Assembly: GCA_964458665.1 (NCBI GenBank)
Contig: CAYWOO010000056.1
Span: 18,030 to 82,029, forward strand
Length of the DNA: 64,000 nucleotides
Source of the DNA: JANXYW01 sp964458665
GTDB taxonomy: Bacteria > Chloroflexota > Dehalococcoidia > DSTF01 > JACRBR01
Reading direction: 5' to 3'
Shown here: in pieces, positions 34,451 through 42,981 of the stretch
Position numbering within the stretch: position 1 is the first letter of the stretch
Layout: each line of letters opens with the position of its first letter
The notes under the pieces: model-generated
Told to the model about the DNA's origin: nothing
Databases searched by the model: none
The model's input: the letters and a program-made list of their open reading frames with translations, nothing else
Translations under genes and position numbers: made by a program

Positions 34451-35284
34451 TTACGCGGTCAACCCGTAGAACTCCGCCGCAGCTCCGCCCGTGATCGCAT
34501 CGCGCTCGCCCGCCGACAGCGCGCCGATCGCATCCGTGACGATCGCCATCACACCGGCGTACTCGCCCGCGAGCAGGCACACGGGCCAGTCCGAGCCGAT
34601 CATTACGCGCCGCCCGAACACTTCGAGCACAGTCTCGATGTACGGCGCGAAGTCGGCTGGGCGCCAGCACTGCCAGTCGGCCTCCGTCACCATGCCGGAG
34701 AGCTTGCAGTAGACGTTCGGTCTCGCGGCGATCGCTGTGATGCCAGCGCGCCACGCGTCGATGCTGCCGTCGCGGATCGCGGGCTTGGCCATGTGGTCGA
34801 TGACGAATGGCTGCTCCGGGAACGCGCGCGCGAGTGCGAGCGCCTCCGGCAACTGCCGCTCGTGGATGAGAATGTCGTACGTCAAACCGAACTCCGCGAG
34901 CGCGGCGACACCGTGCTGGAAGTCGGGCCGCAGCATGAATCCGACCGGTTCGTCCTGCACGATGTGGCGGAAGCCGCGGAGGCGCGGGTGCATGGCGACG
35001 CGCCACAGCTGCTCCGTCACGTCGGGTGCGCAGAGATCGACCCAGCCGACGACGCCCCGGATGAACGGATGCTCGTCGGCGAGCCCGAGCAGCCACTCCG
35101 TCTCCGCGATGCTCTGCTCCGCCTGCACGGCGATGCAGCCGTCGAAGCCGGCCGCATCGAGAAGCGGCTTGAGGTCGGGCGGCAGGAAGTCGCGCTTGAT
35201 GGCGGCCATGCTGTCGTCGATCCACGCATGCGTCTGCGGGGAATAGCGCCAGAAGTGCTGGTGCGCGTCGATGCGAGGCGCCAT
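34451..35284 (-). CDS. L-fuconolactonase (amidohydrolase 2 family)
   Basis: A 277-residue metal-dependent lactonase. The metal motif DAHQHFW (residues 6-12), the VIDHMAKPAIRDGSIDAWRA block (about 167-186) and MIGSDWPVC (about 230-238) are typical of L-fucono-1,5-lactone and L-rhamnono-lactone hydrolases. It would open the lactone to L-fuconate for the dehydratase next door. Its start lies 2 bases past the stop of the dehydrogenase gene, so the genes from 37516 to 34451 read as one minus-strand unit. Confidence 0.87.
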   Translation of the reverse strand: MAPRIDAHQHFWRYSPQTHAWIDDSMAAIKRDFLPPDLKPLLDAAGFDGCIAVQAEQSIAETEWLLGLADEHPFIRGVVGWVDLCAPDVTEQLWRVAMHPRLRGFRHIVQDEPVGFMLRPDFQHGVAALAEFGLTYDILIHERQLPEALALARAFPEQPFVIDHMAKPAIRDGSIDAWRAGITAIAARPNVYCKLSGMVTEADWQCWRPADFAPYIETVLEVFGRRVMIGSDWPVCLLAGEYAGVMAIVTDAIGALSAGERDAITGGAAAEFYGLTA

Positions 35285-35286
35285 CG

Positions 35287-36354
35287 TCAGCCGTCCGCCG
35301 GGATCGGGGTCGCGCCGTGCGCGCTCGATTCGTAACAGGCCTCCACGACCGCCATCGTCTTGTACGCGTCCTCAACGCTCGATACGAGCGCATCGTCCTC
35401 GCCGGCGACGAAGCGCTGCACGTCCGACATCGGTCCTTCGAACGCCTCGAGGAACCATGATCCGCGCAACGGCACGCTCGCCCAGTCACCGCCTGCGTGA
35501 ACGATCGTCAGTTCATCGGGCTCGCCGTCGGGGTAATTGAGGTTCACGCCCATCTTCGCGATCGCCGCGCCCTTGGTGCCCTCGATCTTGATCTGCGACA
35601 TGGCGTAGCGCGGGACGAACGTGTGCGTGTGATTCAGCGTCAGGCTGCAGCGCACCATGTCGCCGTAGTCGAGGATGATGCTCGTGCGCGCGTCCGGGTA
35701 CTTCGCGAGCTTCGGATGGCGTGCGCCGCGGCAGTAGACGCCGGAGGGCTCGCCGATCAGCGAGCGGATAAGGTCGATGTAGTGGATCGAGTGCATCAGC
35801 ACCTCGAGGCGCGGCACGCCTTCGAGGAACGCCCAGTACTCCCACGGCGTGTGCAGGTTCAGCCGCACTTCGACGTCCGTCACGTCGCCGAGCATCCCGC
35901 GCGAGAGTGCGTCGCTCAGCGCCAGCATGTTCGGCGCGAATCGCAGTTGGAAGTTGACCGCCGCAACAAGCTTCCGCTCGCGGCAGATCGCGCGGATGCG
36001 GTGTGCTTCTTCGAGGTCGCGTCCCATCGGCTTCTGGATCAGCACGCCTGCGCCTGTGGGCATGCGCTCGAGGATGCCCGCGATGTGCTGCGGTGGTACG
36101 GCAACATCGAACACAGCGCCCTGCGTTGCCAGCGCGTCGTCGAGTGAGTCGAATATGCGCGCGATCCCGAGCGCGGCTGCCCGCTCGCGCGCAGCCGCGG
36201 CGTCTACATCGAAGATGCCCGCAACCGGAAAGTCAAGCCGCAAGTACACGGGCAGATGCGCGTCGCGTACGATACTGCCGGCGCCGATGACGACGATAGG
36301 CCGCGGCGCGGACGGCAACGGCCACTGCTGGCGTAGGTCGGCAAGAGCGGTCAC
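35287..36354 (-). CDS. Gfo/Idh/MocA family oxidoreductase, candidate L-fucose dehydrogenase
   Basis: A 355-residue NAD(P)-dependent sugar dehydrogenase. The Rossmann motif VVIGAGSIVRDAHLPVYLRL is near residue 20. The EKP motif appears as QKPMGRDLEEAHRIRAI, with Glu replaced by Gln. The C-terminal domain includes MHSIHYIDLIRSLIG and a beta-sheet face with histidines suited to sugar binding. The GTG at 36354 overlaps the mutarotase stop (GTGA), giving translational coupling. In this locus it may oxidise L-fucose to the lactone, since only one SDR is present; that role is inferred. Confidence 0.82.
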   Translation of the reverse strand: MTALADLRQQWPLPSAPRPIVVIGAGSIVRDAHLPVYLRLDFPVAGIFDVDAAAARERAAALGIARIFDSLDDALATQGAVFDVAVPPQHIAGILERMPTGAGVLIQKPMGRDLEEAHRIRAICRERKLVAAVNFQLRFAPNMLALSDALSRGMLGDVTDVEVRLNLHTPWEYWAFLEGVPRLEVLMHSIHYIDLIRSLIGEPSGVYCRGARHPKLAKYPDARTSIILDYGDMVRCSLTLNHTHTFVPRYAMSQIKIEGTKGAAIAKMGVNLNYPDGEPDELTIVHAGGDWASVPLRGSWFLEAFEGPMSDVQRFVAGEDDALVSSVEDAYKTMAVVEACYESSAHGATPIPADG

Positions 36355-36683
36355 AGCTCGAACACCAGTTGCATGTTCGCCCACAGTTCGCCCGGCTGCG
36401 CGCCCGGTGCGGGCTGCTGCAACGACGCCATCAGCTCCTGCCACTCGCGGATGCGCGGATCGCTCTCGATGTAGCGCGCGAAGTCGCGGTCAGGATCGAA
36501 CGCATCGACGGTCTCCATCAACATGAAGAGCCGCCGGCCCAGCCGCCAAATGCGCATCTGCTCGATGCCGATCGCGCGCAGCCCGCGCTGCACCTCCGGC
36601 CACACCGCACGATGATGCTCGTCGTACGCTGCGATGCTGATCGGGTCGTCCCTGAGGTCCAGCGTCTGCGCATAGGTCTTCAA
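36351..36683 (-). CDS. L-rhamnose/L-fucose mutarotase family protein
   Basis: A 110-residue RhaM-type mutarotase that would speed anomer exchange of a 6-deoxy sugar. The family residues are visible in AAYDEHHRAVWPEVQRGLRA (residues 18-37), MRIWRLGRRLFMLMETVDAF and DPRIREWQELMASL. Its place between a sugar dehydrogenase and an SDR, upstream of fuconolactonase, favours L-fucose as substrate. Start ATG at 36683. Confidence 0.88.
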   Translation of the reverse strand: MKTYAQTLDLRDDPISIAAYDEHHRAVWPEVQRGLRAIGIEQMRIWRLGRRLFMLMETVDAFDPDRDFARYIESDPRIREWQELMASLQQPAPGAQPGELWANMQLVFEL

Positions 36684-36745
36684 GTTCGTCTGATCCTCGC
36701 ATCGAGCAACTCACAGCCGGGGACGGCTGTGCCACTCCCGCTGTG

Positions 36746-37516
36746 CTAGAACACCAGCACTCCGCCATCGATGGGGTACGCCTGGCCGGTGATGAACGAG
36801 GCCTCGTCCGAACAGAGATAGAGCGCGAGCGCGGCGACCTCCTCCGGCTCGGCCATGCGGCCGATCGGCTGGTACTCGGACAGCACCTTGAACATCTCGT
36901 CTTCGCGGCCGGGGTACGTGTCGCGCAGATAGCCATCGACGAACGGCGTGTGCACACGCGCCGGGCAGACGCAGTTGCAGCGGATGCCTTGCTTGATGTA
37001 GTCGACGGCGATCGAGCGCGTCATCGTCAGCACGGCGCCCTTGCTCATCGAATACGCAAACCGCTCCTCGAGGCCGATGAGCGACGCGATCGACGCGAGG
37101 TTGAGGATGACCCCGCCGCCACGATGGATCATCTTCGGGATCGCCGCCTGCGAGCAGAGGAAGACGCCCTTGACGTTGACGCTGTAGATGCGGTCGAGGT
37201 CGGCTTCGGTCGTGGTCTCGACCGTGCCGATGTGCGCGATTCCGGCGTTGTTGACGAGAATATCGATACGGCCAGCGGCGGTGTAGACGCGGTCGAACGC
37301 GATCGTCACCGATGCCATACTGGACACGTCGCACGCGACGACGTCGGCGGTGCCGCCATCAGCGCGAATGCGCCCCGCGGTCTCGGCGCCGGCGGCTTCG
37401 TTCAGTTCGAGCACGAAGACGCGCGCGCCCTGCTTCGCGAACGTGTGCGCGATCGCCTGACCGATGCCGGAACCCGCGCCAGTGACGACGGCGATCTTGT
37501 TGTCGAGTCGGAACAC
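36746..37516 (-). CDS. SDR oxidoreductase, likely 2-keto-3-deoxy-L-fuconate dehydrogenase
   Basis: A 256-residue short-chain dehydrogenase. The cofactor motif TGAGSGIG is at about 13-20, NNAG near residue 88, and the catalytic Ser and YxxxK are in LNLASIASLIGLEERFAYSM followed by SKG. The block RCNCVCPARVHTPFVDGYLR is characteristic of SDRs in L-fucose and L-rhamnose non-phosphorylating pathways, where the enzyme oxidises 2-keto-3-deoxy-fuconate. The GTG at 37516 has GGAGG upstream. It follows the fucosidase gene by 20 bases on the same strand. Confidence 0.85.
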   Translation of the reverse strand: MFRLDNKIAVVTGAGSGIGQAIAHTFAKQGARVFVLELNEAAGAETAGRIRADGGTADVVACDVSSMASVTIAFDRVYTAAGRIDILVNNAGIAHIGTVETTTEADLDRIYSVNVKGVFLCSQAAIPKMIHRGGGVILNLASIASLIGLEERFAYSMSKGAVLTMTRSIAVDYIKQGIRCNCVCPARVHTPFVDGYLRDTYPGREDEMFKVLSEYQPIGRMAEPEEVAALALYLCSDEASFITGQAYPIDGGVLVF

Positions 37517-37536
37517 GAGGCCTCCGTGTCTGGCCG

Positions 37537-38793
37537 CTACGTCAGCGGCTTGTCGGCGAAATCGATGGCGATCACGGTCGCGTTGTCGTCGATGCTCGAT
37601 TCCGGCACGGCAATCGTCAACTCGCCAAGCGGGTCCGTATTGAGGAACTGGTCGATCAGGGACGTGCGCGTCTTGAACTCGAGCGCCGCCCCGTCCGACA
37701 GCGCCGTCACGGCCTTCACGCGCTTTGTGCGCACGCCGCGCACAGAGATCGTGTCGTACGGGCGCGAGAGCAGATGCACGTACACCCGGCCGTCGCGCTG
37801 CGTCGACGGGCCATAGTGCTGCCACGGCTCCAGGCCCGGCGTGGTGCCGACGATGCTCTCGCCGTTGCGCGCCATCCACTGCTCGATGACGGCGAAACGC
37901 TCCGTGAACTCCGGCTGCAGGCCGCCGTCGTCCATCGGTCCGACGTTCAGCAGCAGGTTACCGCCCTTGCCGGCGACCTCGCACAACGTCTGGATGATGC
38001 GCCGCGCCGACTTGAACTCGCGATCCGCCGGGCAGTAGCCCCACGTTTCGTTGATCGTCAGGCACGTCTCCCACGGGCCGGGCGGCGGTTGCGCCGGCAC
38101 GAACTGCTCCGGCGTCACATAGTCGGCGACACCTGGGAGGCGATCGTTGATCATGATCTCCGGCTGCAGCTCGCGGATCATCGCTTCCAGCTCCTTCGAG
38201 CGCCACTGCGTCGTCGAGCGCTCCCAGCCGCCGTCGAACCAGATGACGTCGATTTTGCCGTAATTCGTCAGCAACTCGCGGATCTGCGCGAACATCACGT
38301 CGATGAAGCGCGCCCACGCCTCCGGCTCCGGCTGCCTCCAGCGTCCGAATACGTATGGCTTGTCGGCATCGGTGAACGCTGGGTAGTCAGGGTGGTGCCA
38401 GTCGATCAGCGAGAAATACACCCCGACGCGGATGCCCTCGGCGCGCATCGCGTCGGCGAATGCGCGAAAGATGTCGCGCCCGTACGGCGAGTGCATGACG
38501 CCATATTCCGATGTCGCCGTGTCGTACATCGCGTAGCCGTCATGGTGTTTCGCCGTGAAGACGGCGTACGTCATCCCGGCGCGCTTCGCCATGCGCGCCC
38601 ACTCCCCCGGGTCGTAGCGCTTCGGATCGAACGTCGCGGCGGTTGCGTGATACTGCGCGACCGCCATGTCCTTCGCGCTGGGAGCGCTGAAGACGCCGCC
38701 AACGAGCGGCCACGACAGCTCGATGCCCTGCTGGCTGCAGTGGCTCCAGTGGACGAACATGCCGAAGCGGGCGGTATCGAACCAGGACGTCAT
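37537..38793 (-). CDS. Alpha-L-fucosidase (GH29)
   Basis: A 418-residue retaining alpha-L-fucosidase. The N-terminal FGMFVHWSHCS, the KHHDGYAMYDT segment (about 82-92) and the nucleophile D187 in VIWFDGGW are GH29 hallmarks. The acid/base glutamate is probably E242 or E249 in WETCLTINETWGY. There is no signal peptide, so it acts on fucosyl oligosaccharides already taken up, releasing L-fucose for the adjacent mutarotase, dehydrogenase and lactonase. Confidence 0.92.
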   Translation of the reverse strand: MTSWFDTARFGMFVHWSHCSQQGIELSWPLVGGVFSAPSAKDMAVAQYHATAATFDPKRYDPGEWARMAKRAGMTYAVFTAKHHDGYAMYDTATSEYGVMHSPYGRDIFRAFADAMRAEGIRVGVYFSLIDWHHPDYPAFTDADKPYVFGRWRQPEPEAWARFIDVMFAQIRELLTNYGKIDVIWFDGGWERSTTQWRSKELEAMIRELQPEIMINDRLPGVADYVTPEQFVPAQPPPGPWETCLTINETWGYCPADREFKSARRIIQTLCEVAGKGGNLLLNVGPMDDGGLQPEFTERFAVIEQWMARNGESIVGTTPGLEPWQHYGPSTQRDGRVYVHLLSRPYDTISVRGVRTKRVKAVTALSDGAALEFKTRTSLIDQFLNTDPLGELTIAVPESSIDDNATVIAIDFADKPLT

Positions 38794-38836
38794 CGCGTGA
38801 TCGTAGCGCGTCCGCGCGCACGCGCCAGCACGGCGG

Positions 38837-39739
38837 CTACGGCTCGTCGATCACCTGGTTCTCCAGCACGCCGAGGCCGCTGATCTCGACGCGCACGACA
38901 TCGCCGGCCTTCATGTAGCTGGGCGGTTTGCGCCCGAGGCCGACGCCCGCTGGCGTGCCGGTGAAGACAACATCGCCCGGCTCCAGCGTGAACGCCGCCG
39001 ACAGATACTCGATGATGGCGCCGATGCCAAAGATCAGGTGCTTCGTGTTCGAGTTCTGTACCAACTCGTCGTTCAGGTACGTCTTCACGTCGAGGTCGTT
39101 GACGTCGCGTATCTCGTCATTCGTCACGAGCCAGGGGCCGATCGGGCCGTGCGTGTCGAAGCCCTTGCCCCTCACCCATGTCGGCGCGTGGAACTGCCAG
39201 TCGCGCACCGAGAGGTCGTTGCCGTTGCAGAAGCCGGCGACGTACGACATCGCATCGGCAGCGGCGATGTGCCGCCCGCGCTTGCCGATGACGAAACACA
39301 GCTCGCCTTCCCAATCGAGCGCCGAGCTGACTTTCGGCAGGTGGACGGGCGCTCCCGTGCTCGTGATGCACGTCGACATCTTGGCGAAGACGATCGGGCG
39401 CTTCGGGATCTCTGCGCCCGTCTCCTCCGCGTGGTCGCGGTAGTTGAGGCCGATCGCCAGCACCTTGCCCGGTCGCGGCACGGGGGCTTCGAGACGTGTG
39501 CCCGGCACATCGAGCGAGAAGATCACGGCGGTCGCGGAAGCGCCCGCCGCACCGGCAGCGCGTGCGGCATCGACCGCGGTCTTCGCCACCGCCATCGCGT
39601 CATCGCCCGCATTCAGGAAGCCGATCATGTCGGCCGGCAACTTGCCGCCGCTGGCGCGATTCAGATCGACGATCGTCCTGTCGTCGAGCATCGCTCCGAG
39701 CCGTGTGTTGCCGCCGCTGGTGTAGGTGACGAGTTTCAT
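38837..39739 (-). CDS. Fumarylacetoacetate hydrolase family protein
   Basis: A 300-residue FAH-family enzyme. Metal and catalytic segments are LAIGLNYRDHAEETG (about 96-110), VSSALDWEGELCFVIGK with the paired acidic ligands (about 138-154) and FCNGNDLSVRDWQF (about 170-183). In L-fucose pathways such an enzyme cleaves 2,4-diketo-3-deoxy-L-fuconate to pyruvate and L-lactate, which would complete this locus. It also lies upstream of an extradiol-dioxygenase-like gene, where an FAH enzyme could act on ring-cleavage products. Fucose is favoured by the five neighbouring enzymes, but both roles remain possible. Confidence 0.88.
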   Translation of the reverse strand: MKLVTYTSGGNTRLGAMLDDRTIVDLNRASGGKLPADMIGFLNAGDDAMAVAKTAVDAARAAGAAGASATAVIFSLDVPGTRLEAPVPRPGKVLAIGLNYRDHAEETGAEIPKRPIVFAKMSTCITSTGAPVHLPKVSSALDWEGELCFVIGKRGRHIAAADAMSYVAGFCNGNDLSVRDWQFHAPTWVRGKGFDTHGPIGPWLVTNDEIRDVNDLDVKTYLNDELVQNSNTKHLIFGIGAIIEYLSAAFTLEPGDVVFTGTPAGVGLGRKPPSYMKAGDVVRVEISGLGVLENQVIDEP

Positions 39740-39850
39740 CTTCTTCTCTCCGGTAACTCACAGCAGCGGGCGGTACGAGCACCTCACCCGCGCCGTCGGC
39801 GCCACCCTCTCCACGCCGTGGAGAGGGTTCTTGGTCTCGACGGTTTGTGC

Positions 39851-40780
39851 TTATTTGGCTGGGTGGCTCCCCGCCATCAGCTCCGCCAAATCGTCCGGGC
39901 GGATGAACGATGCGGGCGGTGGCGGCCCCCACGAGTACAGCGACCGCATCCCTTCCCACACCTGCGGCTTCCACAACTGGTCGTCGACGATCACATCGAG
40001 GTCGCTGTAGTACTCCGAGAAGTTGCCGGCGGGGTCGCGGAAGTACCAGAAGAAGTTCGAGCCGATGTGGTGCCGCCCGAACCCCCATACGTGCCGAGAC
40101 GGGTCCTTCGTCAGCAGCGCCTGCGCTCCCAGTCCGATCTCATCGACGTCAGCGACCTGCCACGACGTGTGGTGCAAGAACTGCACCGGCGACTTCTGGA
40201 CGAGCAGGTTGTGGTGGTCCTGCGAGCACCGCATGAAGTGCGCGATGCCCTTCACGCTGTCGCTGACCTTGAAGCCGATGCCCTCCGTGAAGAACTTGTT
40301 GCTGACCTCGATGTCCGTCGAGCCCGCGACCACGTGGCCGAGCTTGCGCGGCCGCGCGCCGACGAGCGAGTCGTCCGGACGCAACCGCGGCGAACGGCCC
40401 TCGCGGTCGATGCGGCCCGGCCCGTTATAGGCGGTCGCCTGCTCCTCGTCCTGCACAATCTTCGGCGCGATCTCCACCCGCACGTTGACGCCCGTGCCCG
40501 CGTCGACAGCGCTGACGCTCGATCCGGCGCGCTGCGGCGTCACACCGATCGTCGTGAGCTGCGACGCGACGCGATCGATATCGTCCGGATCCGCGGCGCC
40601 GATCGATACTTCGACGAGCCGTCGAATCGGCGCGTGAACGATCCGCAGCTGCTCGCCGCCGTCCGGCGTCGCGAACACGCCCGGCTTCGTCTCCGTCAGC
40701 CCGAACTCGCTGTAGTACGCCGACGTGGCTGCCACGTCGGGCACGCCGATTGTTACGGAGTTCATGCGGTGCAGTGCCAT
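39851..40780 (-). CDS. Extradiol (type I) ring-cleavage dioxygenase-like VOC protein
   Basis: A 309-residue two-domain VOC protein arranged like catechol 2,3-dioxygenases. The C-terminal domain has the three expected iron ligands: H in LGHVVAGSTD (about 148), H in QFLHHTSWQV (about 201) and E in PAGNFSEYYSD (about 251). It would cleave an aromatic diol next to its hydroxyls using Fe(II) and O2. No ring-hydroxylating partner is nearby. It is on the same strand as the FAH gene with a 111-base gap. Confidence 0.82.
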   Translation of the reverse strand: MALHRMNSVTIGVPDVAATSAYYSEFGLTETKPGVFATPDGGEQLRIVHAPIRRLVEVSIGAADPDDIDRVASQLTTIGVTPQRAGSSVSAVDAGTGVNVRVEIAPKIVQDEEQATAYNGPGRIDREGRSPRLRPDDSLVGARPRKLGHVVAGSTDIEVSNKFFTEGIGFKVSDSVKGIAHFMRCSQDHHNLLVQKSPVQFLHHTSWQVADVDEIGLGAQALLTKDPSRHVWGFGRHHIGSNFFWYFRDPAGNFSEYYSDLDVIVDDQLWKPQVWEGMRSLYSWGPPPPASFIRPDDLAELMAGSHPAK

Positions 40781-40903
40781 ATCGGTTACATCTCCACTTT
40801 CAATCCGGGAACGTCACTGCGCTGATCATCTAGAACAGCCCGGCCTCGACGAGCCCCGGAGTCCTAACGATATCAAGTAGAGTTCACAGAGCGGAGGATC
40901 ACC

Positions 40904-41335
40904 ATGCCAGCGACCGCTGAGCAGCAAGCATTCCTCGAGAGCCACCGGCTCGTCATCGTCGGCATCGGCCGCAAGGGCGGGCCGCCGCACATGTCGCCCG
41001 TCTACTACGTGATGGATGGCGCCGACGTCATCATCTCGACGACCGCATCCCGCTTCAAGGCGCGCGCCGTCCGCAAGAGCGAGGATATCTCGCTCTGCGT
41101 GCTCGCCGAGGAGTTCCCGTTCCCGTACCTACTCGTCTACGGCAAGGCGTCCATCGAGGAGCACGGCGCGGCGGCCGCCATGCGCCGCGTCGGCGAGAAG
41201 ATGACGGGCAACCCCATCCCCGACGCGGCGCTGCCTGCCATCCAGGAGCGCGCGGCGAAGGAAAGCCGTGTCGTCCTGCGCGTGAGGCCGACAGAGTTCT
41301 TCTCGACCATGCCCCTGCCGCAGCTAAGGAAGTAA
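40904..41335 (+). CDS. PPOX class F420-dependent oxidoreductase
   Basis: A 143-residue split-barrel protein of the pyridoxamine-phosphate-oxidase-like superfamily, F420-type branch. The segment VIVGIGRKGGPPHMSPVYYV (about 17-36) and the TTASRFKARAVRKSEDISLC strand and helix (about 46-65) are diagnostic. It probably reduces an unsaturated small molecule with F420H2. This and the LLM genes imply that the host makes or uses F420. A CGGAGGATC site precedes the ATG. Confidence 0.87.
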   Translation: MPATAEQQAFLESHRLVIVGIGRKGGPPHMSPVYYVMDGADVIISTTASRFKARAVRKSEDISLCVLAEEFPFPYLLVYGKASIEEHGAAAAMRRVGEKMTGNPIPDAALPAIQERAAKESRVVLRVRPTEFFSTMPLPQLRK

Positions 41336-41487
41336 TGCGTGGCCCGCGCGGAGCCTGGACTTCAGTCCGTGCGAACCTCATTCGGCATGCGATTCCCGTC
41401 AATTCGAACGTCCGCACGCCCCTGGCTATCGCCACACTCCCTCCTGTCATCGTAGAATTGCACGACGGGACCCACCAGGAGGCGACC

Positions 41488-42900
41488 ATGTCCACCAACG
41501 GCGCATCATCACAGCCTGATCACGAGAAAAAGCCGCAGATCTTCCCCGCGAACTCGCGCGCGGACGAGCGCGCCGCGGCGATCGAACGCCGGAAGGCGTA
41601 CCCGTATCGATTCCCGCGCGACACCCGCGAGCTTGGCGGGAAGTTCACCGTTGCCGAAAACAAGCGCCGTCTACTTCGTTACTTCTACTTCGAGCGGCGG
41701 CTCGCGCAGGCGCTCGGCTCATGGACGCTAGCGATTCCCGACTTCGAAGTGAAGATCGAGACCGGACGCCACATCTTCTATCACGCCGACGCCGCGCGGT
41801 TGTTCCGCGAACGTCTGACCGAACAGGAGACCCCGCGCATCGCCGACGTCGACGGTTTCCGAGACGCGGCGATCGATCGTCTGGTCGACGAGATGCTCTC
41901 CGCGACAGACACCGCCGAGTTACTCGTCGGCGTCCACCAGGTCGTCAGCGCCGCGCTTGCTACTGCCTATCGCCACCACATTGACGATACGGACCAGGTC
42001 ACCGACGCACCGACGATCCGGCTGATGAGGCGTGTGCTCACGGACTACGAGCCGATGCTTGCGTGGGCGGAGGCCGCGATCGGCGCTTACCTGGAAGGCG
42101 GCATCGAGGAGGCGCGGCTGGCGGCGTGGCGCTGGCACATGAAACGCGTGCTCGGCAGCATCGGCGGCGTAAGCGGCGCGGACGCAGCTTGCGACGAGCC
42201 AGTGGAGATGCGCGTCGACGTGACGCCGTACGTGCGCGGCACGGTGCCGATGCGCGACTCGCGGATGCTGACGTTCACCAACACCGGCGACTACGACAAG
42301 GCGGACGGCGGTCCGCGCTTCACACAGAACACCTACGAAGCGATCCGCATGTACTTCATGCGGACCCAGCGCGACGAGGTAGATGCGATCGAGGCGTTTG
42401 GAACGTTCATCTGGGATGTGCGCTTCGTGGAGTTCGACACGGAATACCAGCTCGCGCGCATCACCTGGGACGAGGCACGCCACACCGAGATCGGCCATCG
42501 CGCGCTCGCCGCGTCGGGCTACGACCCGTGGGAGCTGCCGAACCGCCTCAGCCCATCGGTTTGCCGCGGACCGATGGAGCCCGAGTACGCGATGGCGCAG
42601 ATCAACCTCTTCGGCGAGGTCGCCATCCTCAAGACGATCAGCCGCTTCATAGAAGAAGCGGAGAAGCGCAACGACTCGATGGTCGGCCACATCGCCGACT
42701 TCATCCGCTCGGACGAGCGCACCCACGTGAAGAAGGGCCAGCACATCCTGGGCGTCATGACCGATATGAAGCTCCAGGATCTGGAGTTGAAGACGCGTGA
42801 GCTGTTCACGGAATGTCTCGTCACGCTGGGCGCCGTCGCGTCGGAGGGCGACGCCTTCATCCTGACGCGCGAGGAGATCGAGAAGCTGGTCGGCGAGTAG
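41488..42900 (+). CDS. Ferritin-like diiron-fold protein, function unknown
   Basis: A 470-residue mostly helical protein with ferritin-like metal motifs. ITWDEARHTEIGHRALAASG (about 332-351) and RSDERTHVKKGQHILGV (about 410-426) each give an E-x-x-H pair, and earlier glutamates in AWAEAAIGAYLEGGIEEARL (about 193-212) could supply the other half of a diiron site. Such proteins include oxygenases and oxidases acting on lipids or amino acids. No specific family was recognised. AGGAGG precedes the ATG at 41488. Confidence 0.65.
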   Translation: MSTNGASSQPDHEKKPQIFPANSRADERAAAIERRKAYPYRFPRDTRELGGKFTVAENKRRLLRYFYFERRLAQALGSWTLAIPDFEVKIETGRHIFYHADAARLFRERLTEQETPRIADVDGFRDAAIDRLVDEMLSATDTAELLVGVHQVVSAALATAYRHHIDDTDQVTDAPTIRLMRRVLTDYEPMLAWAEAAIGAYLEGGIEEARLAAWRWHMKRVLGSIGGVSGADAACDEPVEMRVDVTPYVRGTVPMRDSRMLTFTNTGDYDKADGGPRFTQNTYEAIRMYFMRTQRDEVDAIEAFGTFIWDVRFVEFDTEYQLARITWDEARHTEIGHRALAASGYDPWELPNRLSPSVCRGPMEPEYAMAQINLFGEVAILKTISRFIEEAEKRNDSMVGHIADFIRSDERTHVKKGQHILGVMTDMKLQDLELKTRELFTECLVTLGAVASEGDAFILTREEIEKLVGE

Positions 42901-42981
42901 CGTGCGCATCGAGGCGATCTGGGACGCAGGCCCGCCTTGTGAACTCCGCGTGATCTGGCTCTACTGACGCCGGAGGAACGC

